The notes under the pieces are model-generated. The model did no database searches. It was not told the origin of the DNA and worked only from the letters and a program-made list of their open reading frames with translations. Of a DNA stretch of 64,000 bases, positions 26,612-34,787 are shown one piece after another. Location: the NCBI RefSeq assembly GCF_018729455.1, contig NZ_JAHHZF010000005.1, forward strand, positions 1-64,000, read 5' to 3'. Numbering within the stretch: the stretch's first letter is position 1; every line of letters starts with the position of its first letter. The position numbers and the translations under genes are program-made. The stretch comes from Prosthecodimorpha staleyi (GTDB lineage Bacteria > Pseudomonadota > Alphaproteobacteria > Rhizobiales > Ancalomicrobiaceae).

Positions 26612-28131
26612 CCGGGATCGGCGACACGCCGCTGACCATCGCCGATGTCGAGCGCCTCGTCGCCGGCTCGGCGCCGATCGCGATTTCCGCCGCCGCGCGC
26701 GCCCGGATCGGGGCCGCCCGTCAGGTCGTCGACGTCTATGCGGCCGGCACCGTCCCGGTCTACGGCCTGAACACCGGCCTCGGCGGCAATATCGGCTTCC
26801 GCATCGACCGCGACGCCATTCCGGACTTCCAGGCGCAGCTGGTCGTCGGCCGCAATGTCGGCCTCGGGGCCTTCCTGGCCGAGCCGATCTGCCGAGCCGC
26901 GCTGCTGGCGCGGATCGCCGGGGCAACCAAGGGCGGGGCCGGCCTGTCACTCGGCGTGATCGAGCAGATGACGGCCCTGTTCAATGCCGGCGTCACGCCC
27001 GCCATCCCCGAAATCGGCTCGATCGGCGCCGGCGATCTCGGCATTGCCGCCCATATGGGGGCGGCGCTGATCGGCCGCGGCGAGGCCTACCACCGCGGCG
27101 AGCGGCTGCCGGCGGCGGTGGCGCTGGAGCGCGCCGGGCTGAGGCCGATCGCGCTCGAACCGAAGGACGGCATCGCGCTCTGCAATGCCTCGACCCCGAT
27201 GGTCGGCTTCGGCGTGGTGACGCTCGCCGAGCTCGGCCGCCTGCTCGCCGCCGCGATCGCCGTCTCCGCGCTGGCCTTCGAAGCCTATGGCGCCAATCCG
27301 CGGATCTTCGACGCGCGCATCCATGCCGCCCGGCCGGCCGCCGGCCAGACGCATGCCGCCGGTCTCTATCGCGCGCTCATCGACGGCAGCCCGCTGGTCG
27401 CCGCGCCGCGCACCGTGCAGGATGCCCTCTCCTACCGCTGCCTCGCCCCGATCGTCGGCTCCGCTCTCGCCGCCTACGCGCAGGCGGTCCGGGAACTGGA
27501 AATCGAGCTCAACGGCGAGGTCGACAGCCCCCTTGTCCTGACCGAGGCCGGCGAGATGCTGTCGAGCCCGAATTTCCATACGCCCTCGATCGCATTGGCG
27601 ATCGACGCGATCACCATCGCCCTGTCGCATCTGGCGGCCGCCGGGGCGATGCGGGTCGTCAAGCTGATGAACCCGACCCTGTCGGGGCTGCCCAAATATC
27701 TCTCGCCGGTCGGCGGTCCCTCGGCCGGCTTCGTGCCGATGCAGAAGACGACCGCGGCGCTGGAAGCCGAAATCCGCCTCGGCGCGGCGCCGGCCAGCCT
27801 CGGCGCCATGCCGGTCTCCGACACGGTCGAAGACGTGGCGCCGATGACGCTGCTCGCCTTCCGCAAGCTCGCCCGCCAGATGGAGGCCTTCCGGCTGCTG
27901 GTCGCCGTGGAGGCGACAGTCGCCGCCCAGGCGGCGGATCTGCGCACCGACTACGGCCTGTCGCCCGCGGCGGCCGCCCTGCATGGCATCGTCCGCTCGG
28001 CGGTGCCGCGGCTCGAACAGGATCGCGAGACCGGTCCGGACGTGATGACGGTCTGCCGCCGCCTCGCCGAGCCGGCCATCGCCACCGCCATCGCCGAACG
28101 CGTCGGACACCTGATGCCGCCAGGCGCCTGA
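26608..28131 (+). CDS. Aromatic ammonia-lyase homologue without the MIO serine
   Basis: Predicted 507-residue helical enzyme of the HAL/PAL superfamily. The N-terminal catalytic Tyr motif is kept (VPVYGLNTGLGG, Y52). The helix-dipole region that forms the MIO prosthetic group in normal members, GSxGASGDL, reads here GSIGAGDLGIAAH (137-149): the Ser is gone and the segment is one residue shorter. QDALSYRCLAP replaces the usual QDxYSLRCxPQ, moving the second active-site Tyr by two positions. LNGEVDSPLVL and GLPKYLSPVGGPSAGFVPMQ are otherwise family-like. Without MIO it should not eliminate ammonia normally. Ergothionase, which eliminates trimethylamine, is to my knowledge an MIO-less relative, so an amine-lyase role on a betaine is plausible. 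ATGA overlap with the MttB-like gene. Confidence 0.8.
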   Translation: MTGIGDTPLTIADVERLVAGSAPIAISAAARARIGAARQVVDVYAAGTVPVYGLNTGLGGNIGFRIDRDAIPDFQAQLVVGRNVGLGAFLAEPICRAALLARIAGATKGGAGLSLGVIEQMTALFNAGVTPAIPEIGSIGAGDLGIAAHMGAALIGRGEAYHRGERLPAAVALERAGLRPIALEPKDGIALCNASTPMVGFGVVTLAELGRLLAAAIAVSALAFEAYGANPRIFDARIHAARPAAGQTHAAGLYRALIDGSPLVAAPRTVQDALSYRCLAPIVGSALAAYAQAVRELEIELNGEVDSPLVLTEAGEMLSSPNFHTPSIALAIDAITIALSHLAAAGAMRVVKLMNPTLSGLPKYLSPVGGPSAGFVPMQKTTAALEAEIRLGAAPASLGAMPVSDTVEDVAPMTLLAFRKLARQMEAFRLLVAVEATVAAQAADLRTDYGLSPAAAALHGIVRSAVPRLEQDRETGPDVMTVCRRLAEPAIATAIAERVGHLMPPGA

Positions 28132-28329
28132 GAACCCGCGCGCGGTTCGCACCGCGCCGGCGGAATCTGCACACCGGCCGTCGTCCTTCGGGCGCCGGCC
28201 CCTATCTCAACCGTCGCCGGCCCCGTGCCTGCCAGGCCCCCGCATCCCGGGGGCGGAAGCGGCCGGAGACCCGGCCCCGAACTTACGACGCCACCCGCCC
28301 TTCGGCGGCACGACACAGGAGACAGCGCG

Positions 28330-29883
28330 ATGTCCATCTCGATCGATCGACGCACGTTCCTCGCCGGGACCGCCACCGCCGCCCTGACGGCGGCCTGGGG
28401 CGGCCCGGCGCTCGCCCAGCAGGGCCCGCGCGACAAGATCACGGTCCGCATCGACCGCGATCTGGCCAATCTCGACCCGGCCTACCGGACCGGCCCCTGG
28501 GACGCCAATGTCTGCCGCGTCGTCTACCAGCGGCTGATGAAGCAGAAGGTCAATTCGGCCGAGCTCGAACTCGACGCCGCCGAGAAGATCGACCAGATCT
28601 CGCCGACCGAGATCGGCTTCACGTTGAAGCCCGGCCTGATGTTCACGGACGGCTACGGCGAGATGACCGCCGAGGACGTGAAGTTCTCCTTCGAACGCAT
28701 CGGCCTGCCGCCCAAGGGCGGCCAGAAGGAGAGCGCCTACAAGGCCGACTGGGGCGGCCTCAAGGGCGTCGAGGTGACCGGCAAATATACCGGCAAGATC
28801 GTGCTGGAGAAGCCGCGCGCCAACATCTTCACCACGGTGATCGGCGACGTGTCCGGCTGCATCGTCTCCAAGGCCGCGGTCGAGAAGCTCGGCGCCGACT
28901 ATCCGTCCAAGCCGGTCGGCACCGGCCCCTACAAGCTGACCGCGATCGAGCGCCAGCGCGGCGCCACGCTGACCCGCAATCCCGACTACAAGGGTCCGGC
29001 CCCGGCGCTGCAGGAGATCGCGATCCGCTTCATCTCCGATCCGCGCACCACCGACCTGGCGCTGCGCTCCGGCGAGATCGACTTCGCCATCCTGGCCCCG
29101 GCCGTCGCCGAGCCGCTGAAATCGGTCGCCGGTCTGACCGTCTCCGAACAGCCCTCGATCGCCTATGTCTGGCTCGGCATGAATGTCGAGAAGGGTCCGT
29201 TGGCCGATCTGAAGGTCCGTCAGGCGATCCGCCTCGGGCTCGATGTCGATCAGATGCTGGCGGCCGGCTACAACGGCAAGGCGCCGCGGCTCAACACGCT
29301 GCTGCCGCCGCAGATCTTCGGCCACTGGAAGGAGGCGCCGGTCTACAAGCGCAACGTCGCCGAGGCCAAGAAGCTGCTCGCCGAGGCCGGCGTCTCCGGG
29401 CTGAAGCTGAAGCTGACCATCCTCAACCAGCCGGCCTATCAGAACATGGCCCTGGTCGCCCGCGCGCTGCTCGCCGAGATCGGCGTGACCATCGAGGTCG
29501 ACGCCCAGGAAGGCGGCACCTACTGGAATGCCGGCAACGGCGACAGCGGCAAGAATCTCGACCTGTTCCTGCTGCGCTTCAACGGCAAGCACGATCCGAA
29601 CTTCATCATGCAGTGGTTCGTGTCCGGCCAGACCGGCACCTGGAACTGGCAGCGCTGGCAGAACAAGGACTACGACGCGCTGTTCGCGGCCGCCGCGGTC
29701 GAGCTCGATCCGGCCAAGCGCGGCGAGATGGTCGTCAAGGCGCAGCAGCTGATGGACCAGTCGGCGGCCTTCGTCTGGCTGACCAACGAAGTCAACGTGC
29801 TGGTGCATCGCAGCTGGCTGAAGCCGGCCGGCGTGCCGGGCTGGCTCGACTGGCAATATGACAGCTGGGGTCTCGGCGCCTGA
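28330..29883 (+). CDS. Peptide/opine-type ABC transporter substrate-binding protein (family 5)
   Basis: Predicted 517-residue periplasmic binding protein of the DppA/OppA family. A Tat-type signal, SIDRRTFLAGTATAALTAAWGGPALAQ, spans about residues 3-30. The mature part shows the family blocks: ITVRIDRDLANLDPAYRTGP near the start, YQRLMK, GYGEMTAEDVKFSFERIG, PVGTGPYKLTAIERQRG and VRQAIRLGLDVDQM. The ATG at 28330 is preceded by AGGAGA eight bases upstream. It is the first gene of a complete importer and lies 198 bases after the lyase-like gene. The ligand is probably an amino-acid derivative rather than a long peptide, judged from the neighbours only. Confidence 0.93.
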   Translation: MSISIDRRTFLAGTATAALTAAWGGPALAQQGPRDKITVRIDRDLANLDPAYRTGPWDANVCRVVYQRLMKQKVNSAELELDAAEKIDQISPTEIGFTLKPGLMFTDGYGEMTAEDVKFSFERIGLPPKGGQKESAYKADWGGLKGVEVTGKYTGKIVLEKPRANIFTTVIGDVSGCIVSKAAVEKLGADYPSKPVGTGPYKLTAIERQRGATLTRNPDYKGPAPALQEIAIRFISDPRTTDLALRSGEIDFAILAPAVAEPLKSVAGLTVSEQPSIAYVWLGMNVEKGPLADLKVRQAIRLGLDVDQMLAAGYNGKAPRLNTLLPPQIFGHWKEAPVYKRNVAEAKKLLAEAGVSGLKLKLTILNQPAYQNMALVARALLAEIGVTIEVDAQEGGTYWNAGNGDSGKNLDLFLLRFNGKHDPNFIMQWFVSGQTGTWNWQRWQNKDYDALFAAAAVELDPAKRGEMVVKAQQLMDQSAAFVWLTNEVNVLVHRSWLKPAGVPGWLDWQYDSWGLGA

Positions 29884-29894
29884 CGGCCCCGGCT

Positions 29895-30881
29895 GTGCCC
29901 CGGCTCATCAAGGACGAGCGGCTCGCCTATGTGACGAGCCGCCTCTTGACCACCGTCCTGATCGTGTTCGGGGCGATGGTGCTCCTGTTCGCCCTGACCG
30001 CGCTCGTGCCGGGCGATCCTGCCAAGACGCTGCTCGGGCCGCAGGCCTCGCCCGAGCTGGCCAAGCGCTTCATCACCGAGATGGGGCTCGACCAGCCCCT
30101 GCATATCCGGCTCTGGCGCTTCTTCGGCGCGGTGCTGACCGGCAATCTCGGCGTCGACGTGATCTCCGGCAAGCCGGTGGTCCAGCTCGTCGCCTCCGTC
30201 CTGCCCTATACCGTCATCCTGACCTTCTCGGCGATCGGGCTTTCCGTCCTGATCGGCGTGCCGCTCGGCATCCATGCCGCCACCCATCGCGGCTCGGCGA
30301 GCGACACCATCCTGGCCTTCATTTCGGTCGCCTTCATCGCGGTGCCGAGCTTCGTCATCGCCATCTTCCTGCTCCTGATCTTCGCCATCTGGCTCGACTG
30401 GCTGCCGGTGCTCGGCACCAGCCGGTCGGGCGAATTCCTCGACGAGGCGCGGCGCATGATCCTACCGACGCTGGCGCTCGCCGCCGGCTGGATCGGCTTC
30501 ATCGCCCGGCTGGTCCGCTCCTCGATGCTCGAAGTGCTGGGCGAGCCCTATATCCGCACCGCCCGCGCCTACGGCCTGCCGGAGCGGATGATCACCTACA
30601 AATACGCACTCAAGAACGCCTGCATCCCGACCATCGCCATCCTCGGCCTCGGCATCGGCCGGCTGCTCGGCGGCGCCGTGCTGGTCGAGATCGTGTTCGC
30701 CCGGCCGGGACTCGGCCGGCTGGTCTATGAGGCGGTGTCGGAGCGCAATTTCCCGGTCGTCCAGGGTGCGGTGCTGGTCGTCGTGGTGCTGTTCGTAGTC
30801 GTCAACCTGATCGTCGATCTGTCCTATTCGGCGATCGATCCGCGCATCCGGCGCAGTCCCGGCCAGGGGGCGGGCGCATGA
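29895..30881 (+). CDS. ABC transporter permease (DppB type)
   Basis: Predicted 328-residue inner-membrane permease with six helices. It has the DppB/OppB marks: TSRLLTTVLIVFGAMVLLFALTALVPGDP at the start, GVPLGIHAATHRGSASD, the EAA-loop region IRTARAYGLPERMITYKYALKNACIP and a C-terminal NFPVVQGAVLVVVVLFVVVNL. No ATG lies at the conserved start; the GTG at 29895 is used, eleven bases after the binding-protein stop. It ends in a four-base overlap with the second permease. Confidence 0.93.
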   Translation: MPRLIKDERLAYVTSRLLTTVLIVFGAMVLLFALTALVPGDPAKTLLGPQASPELAKRFITEMGLDQPLHIRLWRFFGAVLTGNLGVDVISGKPVVQLVASVLPYTVILTFSAIGLSVLIGVPLGIHAATHRGSASDTILAFISVAFIAVPSFVIAIFLLLIFAIWLDWLPVLGTSRSGEFLDEARRMILPTLALAAGWIGFIARLVRSSMLEVLGEPYIRTARAYGLPERMITYKYALKNACIPTIAILGLGIGRLLGGAVLVEIVFARPGLGRLVYEAVSERNFPVVQGAVLVVVVLFVVVNLIVDLSYSAIDPRIRRSPGQGAGA

Positions 30882-31732
30882 CCACACTCTTCGCCATCCT
30901 GGCCACCCTCAGGCGCGCGACCGGCTCGGTCACCGGCGCGGTCGGGTTCGCGATCTTCGTCCTGGTCATCCTCGCCGCGCTGTTCGCCCCGGTGATCGCG
31001 ACCCACGATCCCGACGCGCTCGACGTGATGAACCGCTTCGCGCCGCCCTCGGCCGCCCATTGGCTCGGCACCGACCATCTCGGCCGCGATCTCTTCTCCC
31101 GGCTGATCCACGGCGCGACCATCGCGATGAGCGTCGCCCTGTCGGCGATCGCCCTGGCGCTTGCCGCCGGCACCGTGCTCGGCATCCTGGCCGCCTATCT
31201 GTCGGACCGCGGCGAGCGGGTGATCCTGATCCTGTTCGACGTGATCGCCGCCTTCCCGAGCCTCGTGCTGGCGCTCGCCATCGTCGCCGTGTTCGGCCCC
31301 TCCACCGGTGTCGTCGTCGCCATTGTCGCCCTGACCATGACGCCGCATTTCGGCCGGGTCGCCCGCGCGCAGGTGCTGACGCTGAAGAACGCGCCCTTTC
31401 TCGAGGCCGAGCGCATCCTCGGCGCGTCCGGCACGCGCATCGTCTTCGTCCATCTCCTGCCCAACATCATGGGGCCGCTGGTCGTGCTCGCCTCGATGGA
31501 CATCCCCGTGGTCATCACCATCGAGGCCGGACTGTCCTTCCTCGGCCTCGGCGTGCGCCCGCCACTCGCCAGCTGGGGCACCCTGATCCAGGACGGCTAC
31601 CAGTTCCTGTCGGACAGCTGGATCCCTGTCGTCGTCTCGAGTTTGGCGCTGGCGCTGGCGACGCTCGGCTTCACCCTGTTCGGCGAGGCGCTGCGCGACG
31701 CCGTCGATCCGCGCATCGGCCGGGAGCGCTGA
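30878..31732 (+). CDS. ABC transporter permease (DppC type)
   Basis: Predicted 284-residue second permease of the importer. It has the DppC family features: an N-terminal helix followed by THDPDALDVMNRFAPPSAAHWLGTD, HLGRDLFSRLIHGA, and the cytoplasmic EAA-loop LEAERILGASGTRIVFVHLLPNI that contacts the ATPases. GLSFLGLGVRPPLASWGTL is typical of the C-terminal half. The ATGA overlap with the first permease implies translational coupling. The gene ends one base before the ATPase start. Confidence 0.94.
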   Translation: MTTLFAILATLRRATGSVTGAVGFAIFVLVILAALFAPVIATHDPDALDVMNRFAPPSAAHWLGTDHLGRDLFSRLIHGATIAMSVALSAIALALAAGTVLGILAAYLSDRGERVILILFDVIAAFPSLVLALAIVAVFGPSTGVVVAIVALTMTPHFGRVARAQVLTLKNAPFLEAERILGASGTRIVFVHLLPNIMGPLVVLASMDIPVVITIEAGLSFLGLGVRPPLASWGTLIQDGYQFLSDSWIPVVVSSLALALATLGFTLFGEALRDAVDPRIGRER

Positions 31733-31733
31733 C

Positions 31734-32714
31734 ATGGCCGAACCGCTCGTCGCCATCCGCAACCTGAAGCTCGAAGCCGGCACCGCCCGCGGCCGCGCCG
31801 CGATCCTGCGCGGCATCGACCTGGAGATCGGCCGCGGCCGCATCCTCGGCCTGGTCGGGGAATCCGGCTCCGGCAAGTCGAGCCTCGCCGCCTGCCTGAT
31901 CGGCCTGACCCCGGCCAATACCAGCGCCATCTCCGGGGAGATCCGCTTCGACGGCCAGAACCTGGTCGGCCTCGACCCGACCGCCTTCGCGCACCTGCGC
32001 GGACGCCGCATCGCGATGATCTTCCAGGATCCGATGACGGCGCTGAACCCGCTCTTCACCATCGGCACCCATCTGGTCGACGTGCTTCGGCACCGCGATC
32101 CCGGCCTGACCCGGGCCGCGGCGCTGGCCGAGGCGACCGCCATGCTGGTCAAGGTCGGCATCGCCGACCCTCAGACCCGGATCGCCGCCTATCCGCACCA
32201 GCTTTCCGGAGGCATGCGCCAGCGCGTCATGATCGCCATGGCGCTCCTGATGCGGCCCGACCTGCTGCTGGCCGACGAGCCGACCACCGCGCTCGACGCC
32301 ACCGTGGAGGCGCAGATCGTCGAACTGCTCGCCGCGCTGCGCCGCGAGGTGTCCGGCTCGATCGTGTTCATCTCGCACCATCTCGGCCTCGTCGCGCAGC
32401 TCTGCGACGACGTGGCGGTGATGTATGGCGGCACGGTCGTGGAGACCGGCCCGGTCGATGCGGTGCTGACCGATCCGCGCCATCCCTACACCCGCGCGCT
32501 GATCGCCTGCGAGATCGACGAGGACGACGCACCCGGCGGCCGGCTCAAGTCGATCCCCGGCGAGGTGCCCGATCCGGTCACGCCGATGACCGGCTGCATC
32601 TTCGCGCCGCGCTGCGCGCATGCGCTGGAGGCCTGCCGGGCCGGGGTGCCGGAACTGCGCGCCGCCGGCGACGGCCGGCGGGCGGCCTGCATCCGCTTCG
32701 AGGAGCTGCCATGA
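31734..32714 (+). CDS. ABC transporter ATPase (DppD type)
   Basis: Predicted 326-residue cytosolic ATPase. Walker A is GESGSGKSSLAA (about 42-53), the signature LSGGMRQR and Walker B LLLADEPTTALD follow, and the C-terminal oligopeptide/dipeptide domain is present with the Cys-rich GCIFAPRCAHALEAC, which in DppD/F-type proteins may hold an iron-sulfur cluster. It pairs with the next ATPase to form the heterodimeric motor of this importer. It overlaps the next gene by four bases. Confidence 0.94.
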   Translation: MAEPLVAIRNLKLEAGTARGRAAILRGIDLEIGRGRILGLVGESGSGKSSLAACLIGLTPANTSAISGEIRFDGQNLVGLDPTAFAHLRGRRIAMIFQDPMTALNPLFTIGTHLVDVLRHRDPGLTRAAALAEATAMLVKVGIADPQTRIAAYPHQLSGGMRQRVMIAMALLMRPDLLLADEPTTALDATVEAQIVELLAALRREVSGSIVFISHHLGLVAQLCDDVAVMYGGTVVETGPVDAVLTDPRHPYTRALIACEIDEDDAPGGRLKSIPGEVPDPVTPMTGCIFAPRCAHALEACRAGVPELRAAGDGRRAACIRFEELP

Positions 32715-33748
32715 CCGATCCGGCCGCACCCCCGCTGGTCAGTTTCGAGGATGTCTCGGTCGTGTTCGGCGGCCGGGTCCATGCGCTCGACCATGTCGAC
32801 CTGACCATCGCCCGCGGCGAGGTGCTCGGCCTCGTCGGCGAATCCGGCTCCGGCAAAACCACCCTGTGCCGGACCCTGATCGGGCTGACGCCGCTGACCG
32901 CCGGCTGGATCCGCATCGGCGGGGCGCCGCTGATCGAGACCATGGCGGCCGATCCGCTCGGCTTCCGCCGACGGGTGCAGATGCTGCTGCAGGACGCCGT
33001 CGCCTCGCTGTCGCCACGCCTGACCATCGGGCGGACGCTGGAGGAGCCGATCGCCATCCACAGCCTGCCGCGCGAGGCCGCCCGCCGGCGGCTCGACGGG
33101 CTCCTCGCCCGGCTCGGCCTGCCGCGCGACATCGTCGCCAAATTCCCGCACCAGATCTCCGGCGGCCAGGCGCGCCGCGTCGGCGTCGCCCGCGCCTTGA
33201 TGGTCGAGCCCGACCTGATCGTCGCCGACGAACCAACCGCCGGCCTCGACGTCTCGGTCCAGGGCGAGCTCCTCAATCTCCTGATGGATCTGCGCCGCGA
33301 CCTCGGCCTCACCTATCTGCTGGTCAGCCACAATCTCAACGTCATCCGCCGCGTCACCGACCGCACCGCGGTGATGTATCTCGGCCAGATCGTCGAGACG
33401 GCGCCGACCCGCGCACTGTTCGATCGCCCGGCGCACCCCTACGCGGCCGCGCTGGTCTCGACCAATCCGGCCATCGATCCGCAGCGCCGGCGGCGCCCGA
33501 TCGTGCTCGGCGGCGAGATCCCGAGCGTGGTCGACCTGCCCTCGGGCTGCCGCTTCCACACCCGCTGCCCGGTGGCACAGGCCCGCTGCGCTGTCGACGT
33601 GCCGGCCGAACGCGAGGTCGGCCCGGGCCGGCGCGTGCGCTGCCATTTCCCCTTCTCTCTCGCCCCGACGGCGGCCGCGGACGCCCTCCCGGTGACGGCA
33701 GACGCCACAGCGGCGCCTTCCGCCGTCCCGTCCGCCGCCTCTCTCTGA
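32711..33748 (+). CDS. ABC transporter ATPase (DppF type)
   Basis: Predicted 345-residue partner ATPase. It has Walker [13 protein letters not shown], signature ISGGQARRVG (a variant LSGGQ with Ile, and Ala-Arg where QQR is common), and Walker B LIVADEPTAGLD. The C-terminal domain has GCRFHTRCPVAQARC, again the Cys pattern of DppF-type subunits. An Ala/Pro-rich tail of about 25 residues at the end is not part of the family core. Last of the five transporter genes; nineteen bases separate it from the cyclodeaminase-family gene, so they are likely co-transcribed. Confidence 0.93.
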   Translation: MTDPAAPPLVSFEDVSVVFGGRVHALDHVDLTIARGEVLGLVGESGSGKTTLCRTLIGLTPLTAGWIRIGGAPLIETMAADPLGFRRRVQMLLQDAVASLSPRLTIGRTLEEPIAIHSLPREAARRRLDGLLARLGLPRDIVAKFPHQISGGQARRVGVARALMVEPDLIVADEPTAGLDVSVQGELLNLLMDLRRDLGLTYLLVSHNLNVIRRVTDRTAVMYLGQIVETAPTRALFDRPAHPYAAALVSTNPAIDPQRRRRPIVLGGEIPSVVDLPSGCRFHTRCPVAQARCAVDVPAEREVGPGRRVRCHFPFSLAPTAAADALPVTADATAAPSAVPSAASL

Positions 33749-33767
33749 CAGTCCTGGAGTTTTCGCG

Positions 33768-34787
33768 ATGTCCACCCCGGACGCCATGCCGCCGATCTAT
33801 ATCAGCTACCTGAACCGTCTCGACGTGGCCGCGCTGGCCATGACGGATGCCGAGATTCTCGCCGCGATCGAGACCGCGCTCGGCGCCCAGGGCCGCGGCG
33901 AGGCCGTGATCGAGCCGCGGGTCCATCTCGAACCCGGCGTCGCGAACGGCCATTTCAACGTGCTGCGCGGCTCGCTCGGCGGGTCGATCGATGCCGCCGG
34001 CGTCAAGGTGGTCGGCGACTTCGTCGACAACTACAAAAAGTCCCTGCCTTCCGAACTGGCCGTGCTGACCCTGTTCGACCGCTTCGACGGCCGCCCCAAG
34101 GCGATCCTCGACGCGTCGGGCATCACCGACATGCGCACCGGCGCGGTGACGGCAATCGGGGCGAAATATCTCGCCCGCAAGGGCTCCAAGGTGCTCGGCC
34201 ATGTCGGCGCGCGCGGCACCGCCTATTGGAACGTGCGCCTGCTCGACAGCCTGTTCGACTTCGACGAGATCCGCGTCCACTCGCGCCGCCCAGAGAGCCG
34301 CGACGGCTTCGCCGCCAAACTGGCGGCCGATCTCGGCAAGCCGGTCGTGGCGACCGAGGACTGGCGCTCCTGCGTCGAAGGTGCCGACATCGTCGTCGAA
34401 GCTTCGCGCCTGGACGCGCCGCAGCCGCTCCTGAAGACCGAATGGATCAAGCCCGGCGCCTTCGTGGTCCCCTACGGCACGATGAGCGCGGTCGAACTGT
34501 CGCTAACCGACATCATGTCCAAGCTTGTCGTCGACGATTGGGGTCAATGCAAGGGCGGCAAGTTCGGGTCGCTGCGTGCCCATGTCGAGACTGGCCGGCT
34601 GTCGGAGACGACGCTGCATGCCGAACTCGGCCAGATCGTCGCAGGCCTGAAGCCCGGCCGCGAGCGCGACGATGAGACCATCCTGTTCTGGCATCGCGGC
34701 CTGTCGCTGTCCGACATCGCGCTCGGCCATGCCATGCTGGCCAAGGGCGAGCGCCTCGGCATCGGCCAGCGGCTGCGCTTCGCATGA
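33768..34787 (+). CDS. Ornithine cyclodeaminase/mu-crystallin family protein
   Basis: Predicted 339-residue cytosolic NAD(P)-binding enzyme. The first half carries the family's substrate region (MTDAEILAAIETALGAQGRG; GVKVVGDFVDNYKKSLPS), followed by SGITDMRTGAVTAIGAKYLARKGSKV and the nucleotide-binding GHVGARGTAYWNVRLLDSLF. In place of the classic GxGxQ it has GARGTA, a modified Rossmann loop. ADIVVEAS and DDWGQCKGGKF follow. Family members include ornithine cyclodeaminase, ketimine reductases and N-methyl or cyclic amino-acid dehydrogenases. In this operon, reduction or oxidation of an imino-acid intermediate is a fair guess. Overlaps the next gene by four bases. Confidence 0.85.
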   Translation: MSTPDAMPPIYISYLNRLDVAALAMTDAEILAAIETALGAQGRGEAVIEPRVHLEPGVANGHFNVLRGSLGGSIDAAGVKVVGDFVDNYKKSLPSELAVLTLFDRFDGRPKAILDASGITDMRTGAVTAIGAKYLARKGSKVLGHVGARGTAYWNVRLLDSLFDFDEIRVHSRRPESRDGFAAKLAADLGKPVVATEDWRSCVEGADIVVEASRLDAPQPLLKTEWIKPGAFVVPYGTMSAVELSLTDIMSKLVVDDWGQCKGGKFGSLRAHVETGRLSETTLHAELGQIVAGLKPGRERDDETILFWHRGLSLSDIALGHAMLAKGERLGIGQRLRFA

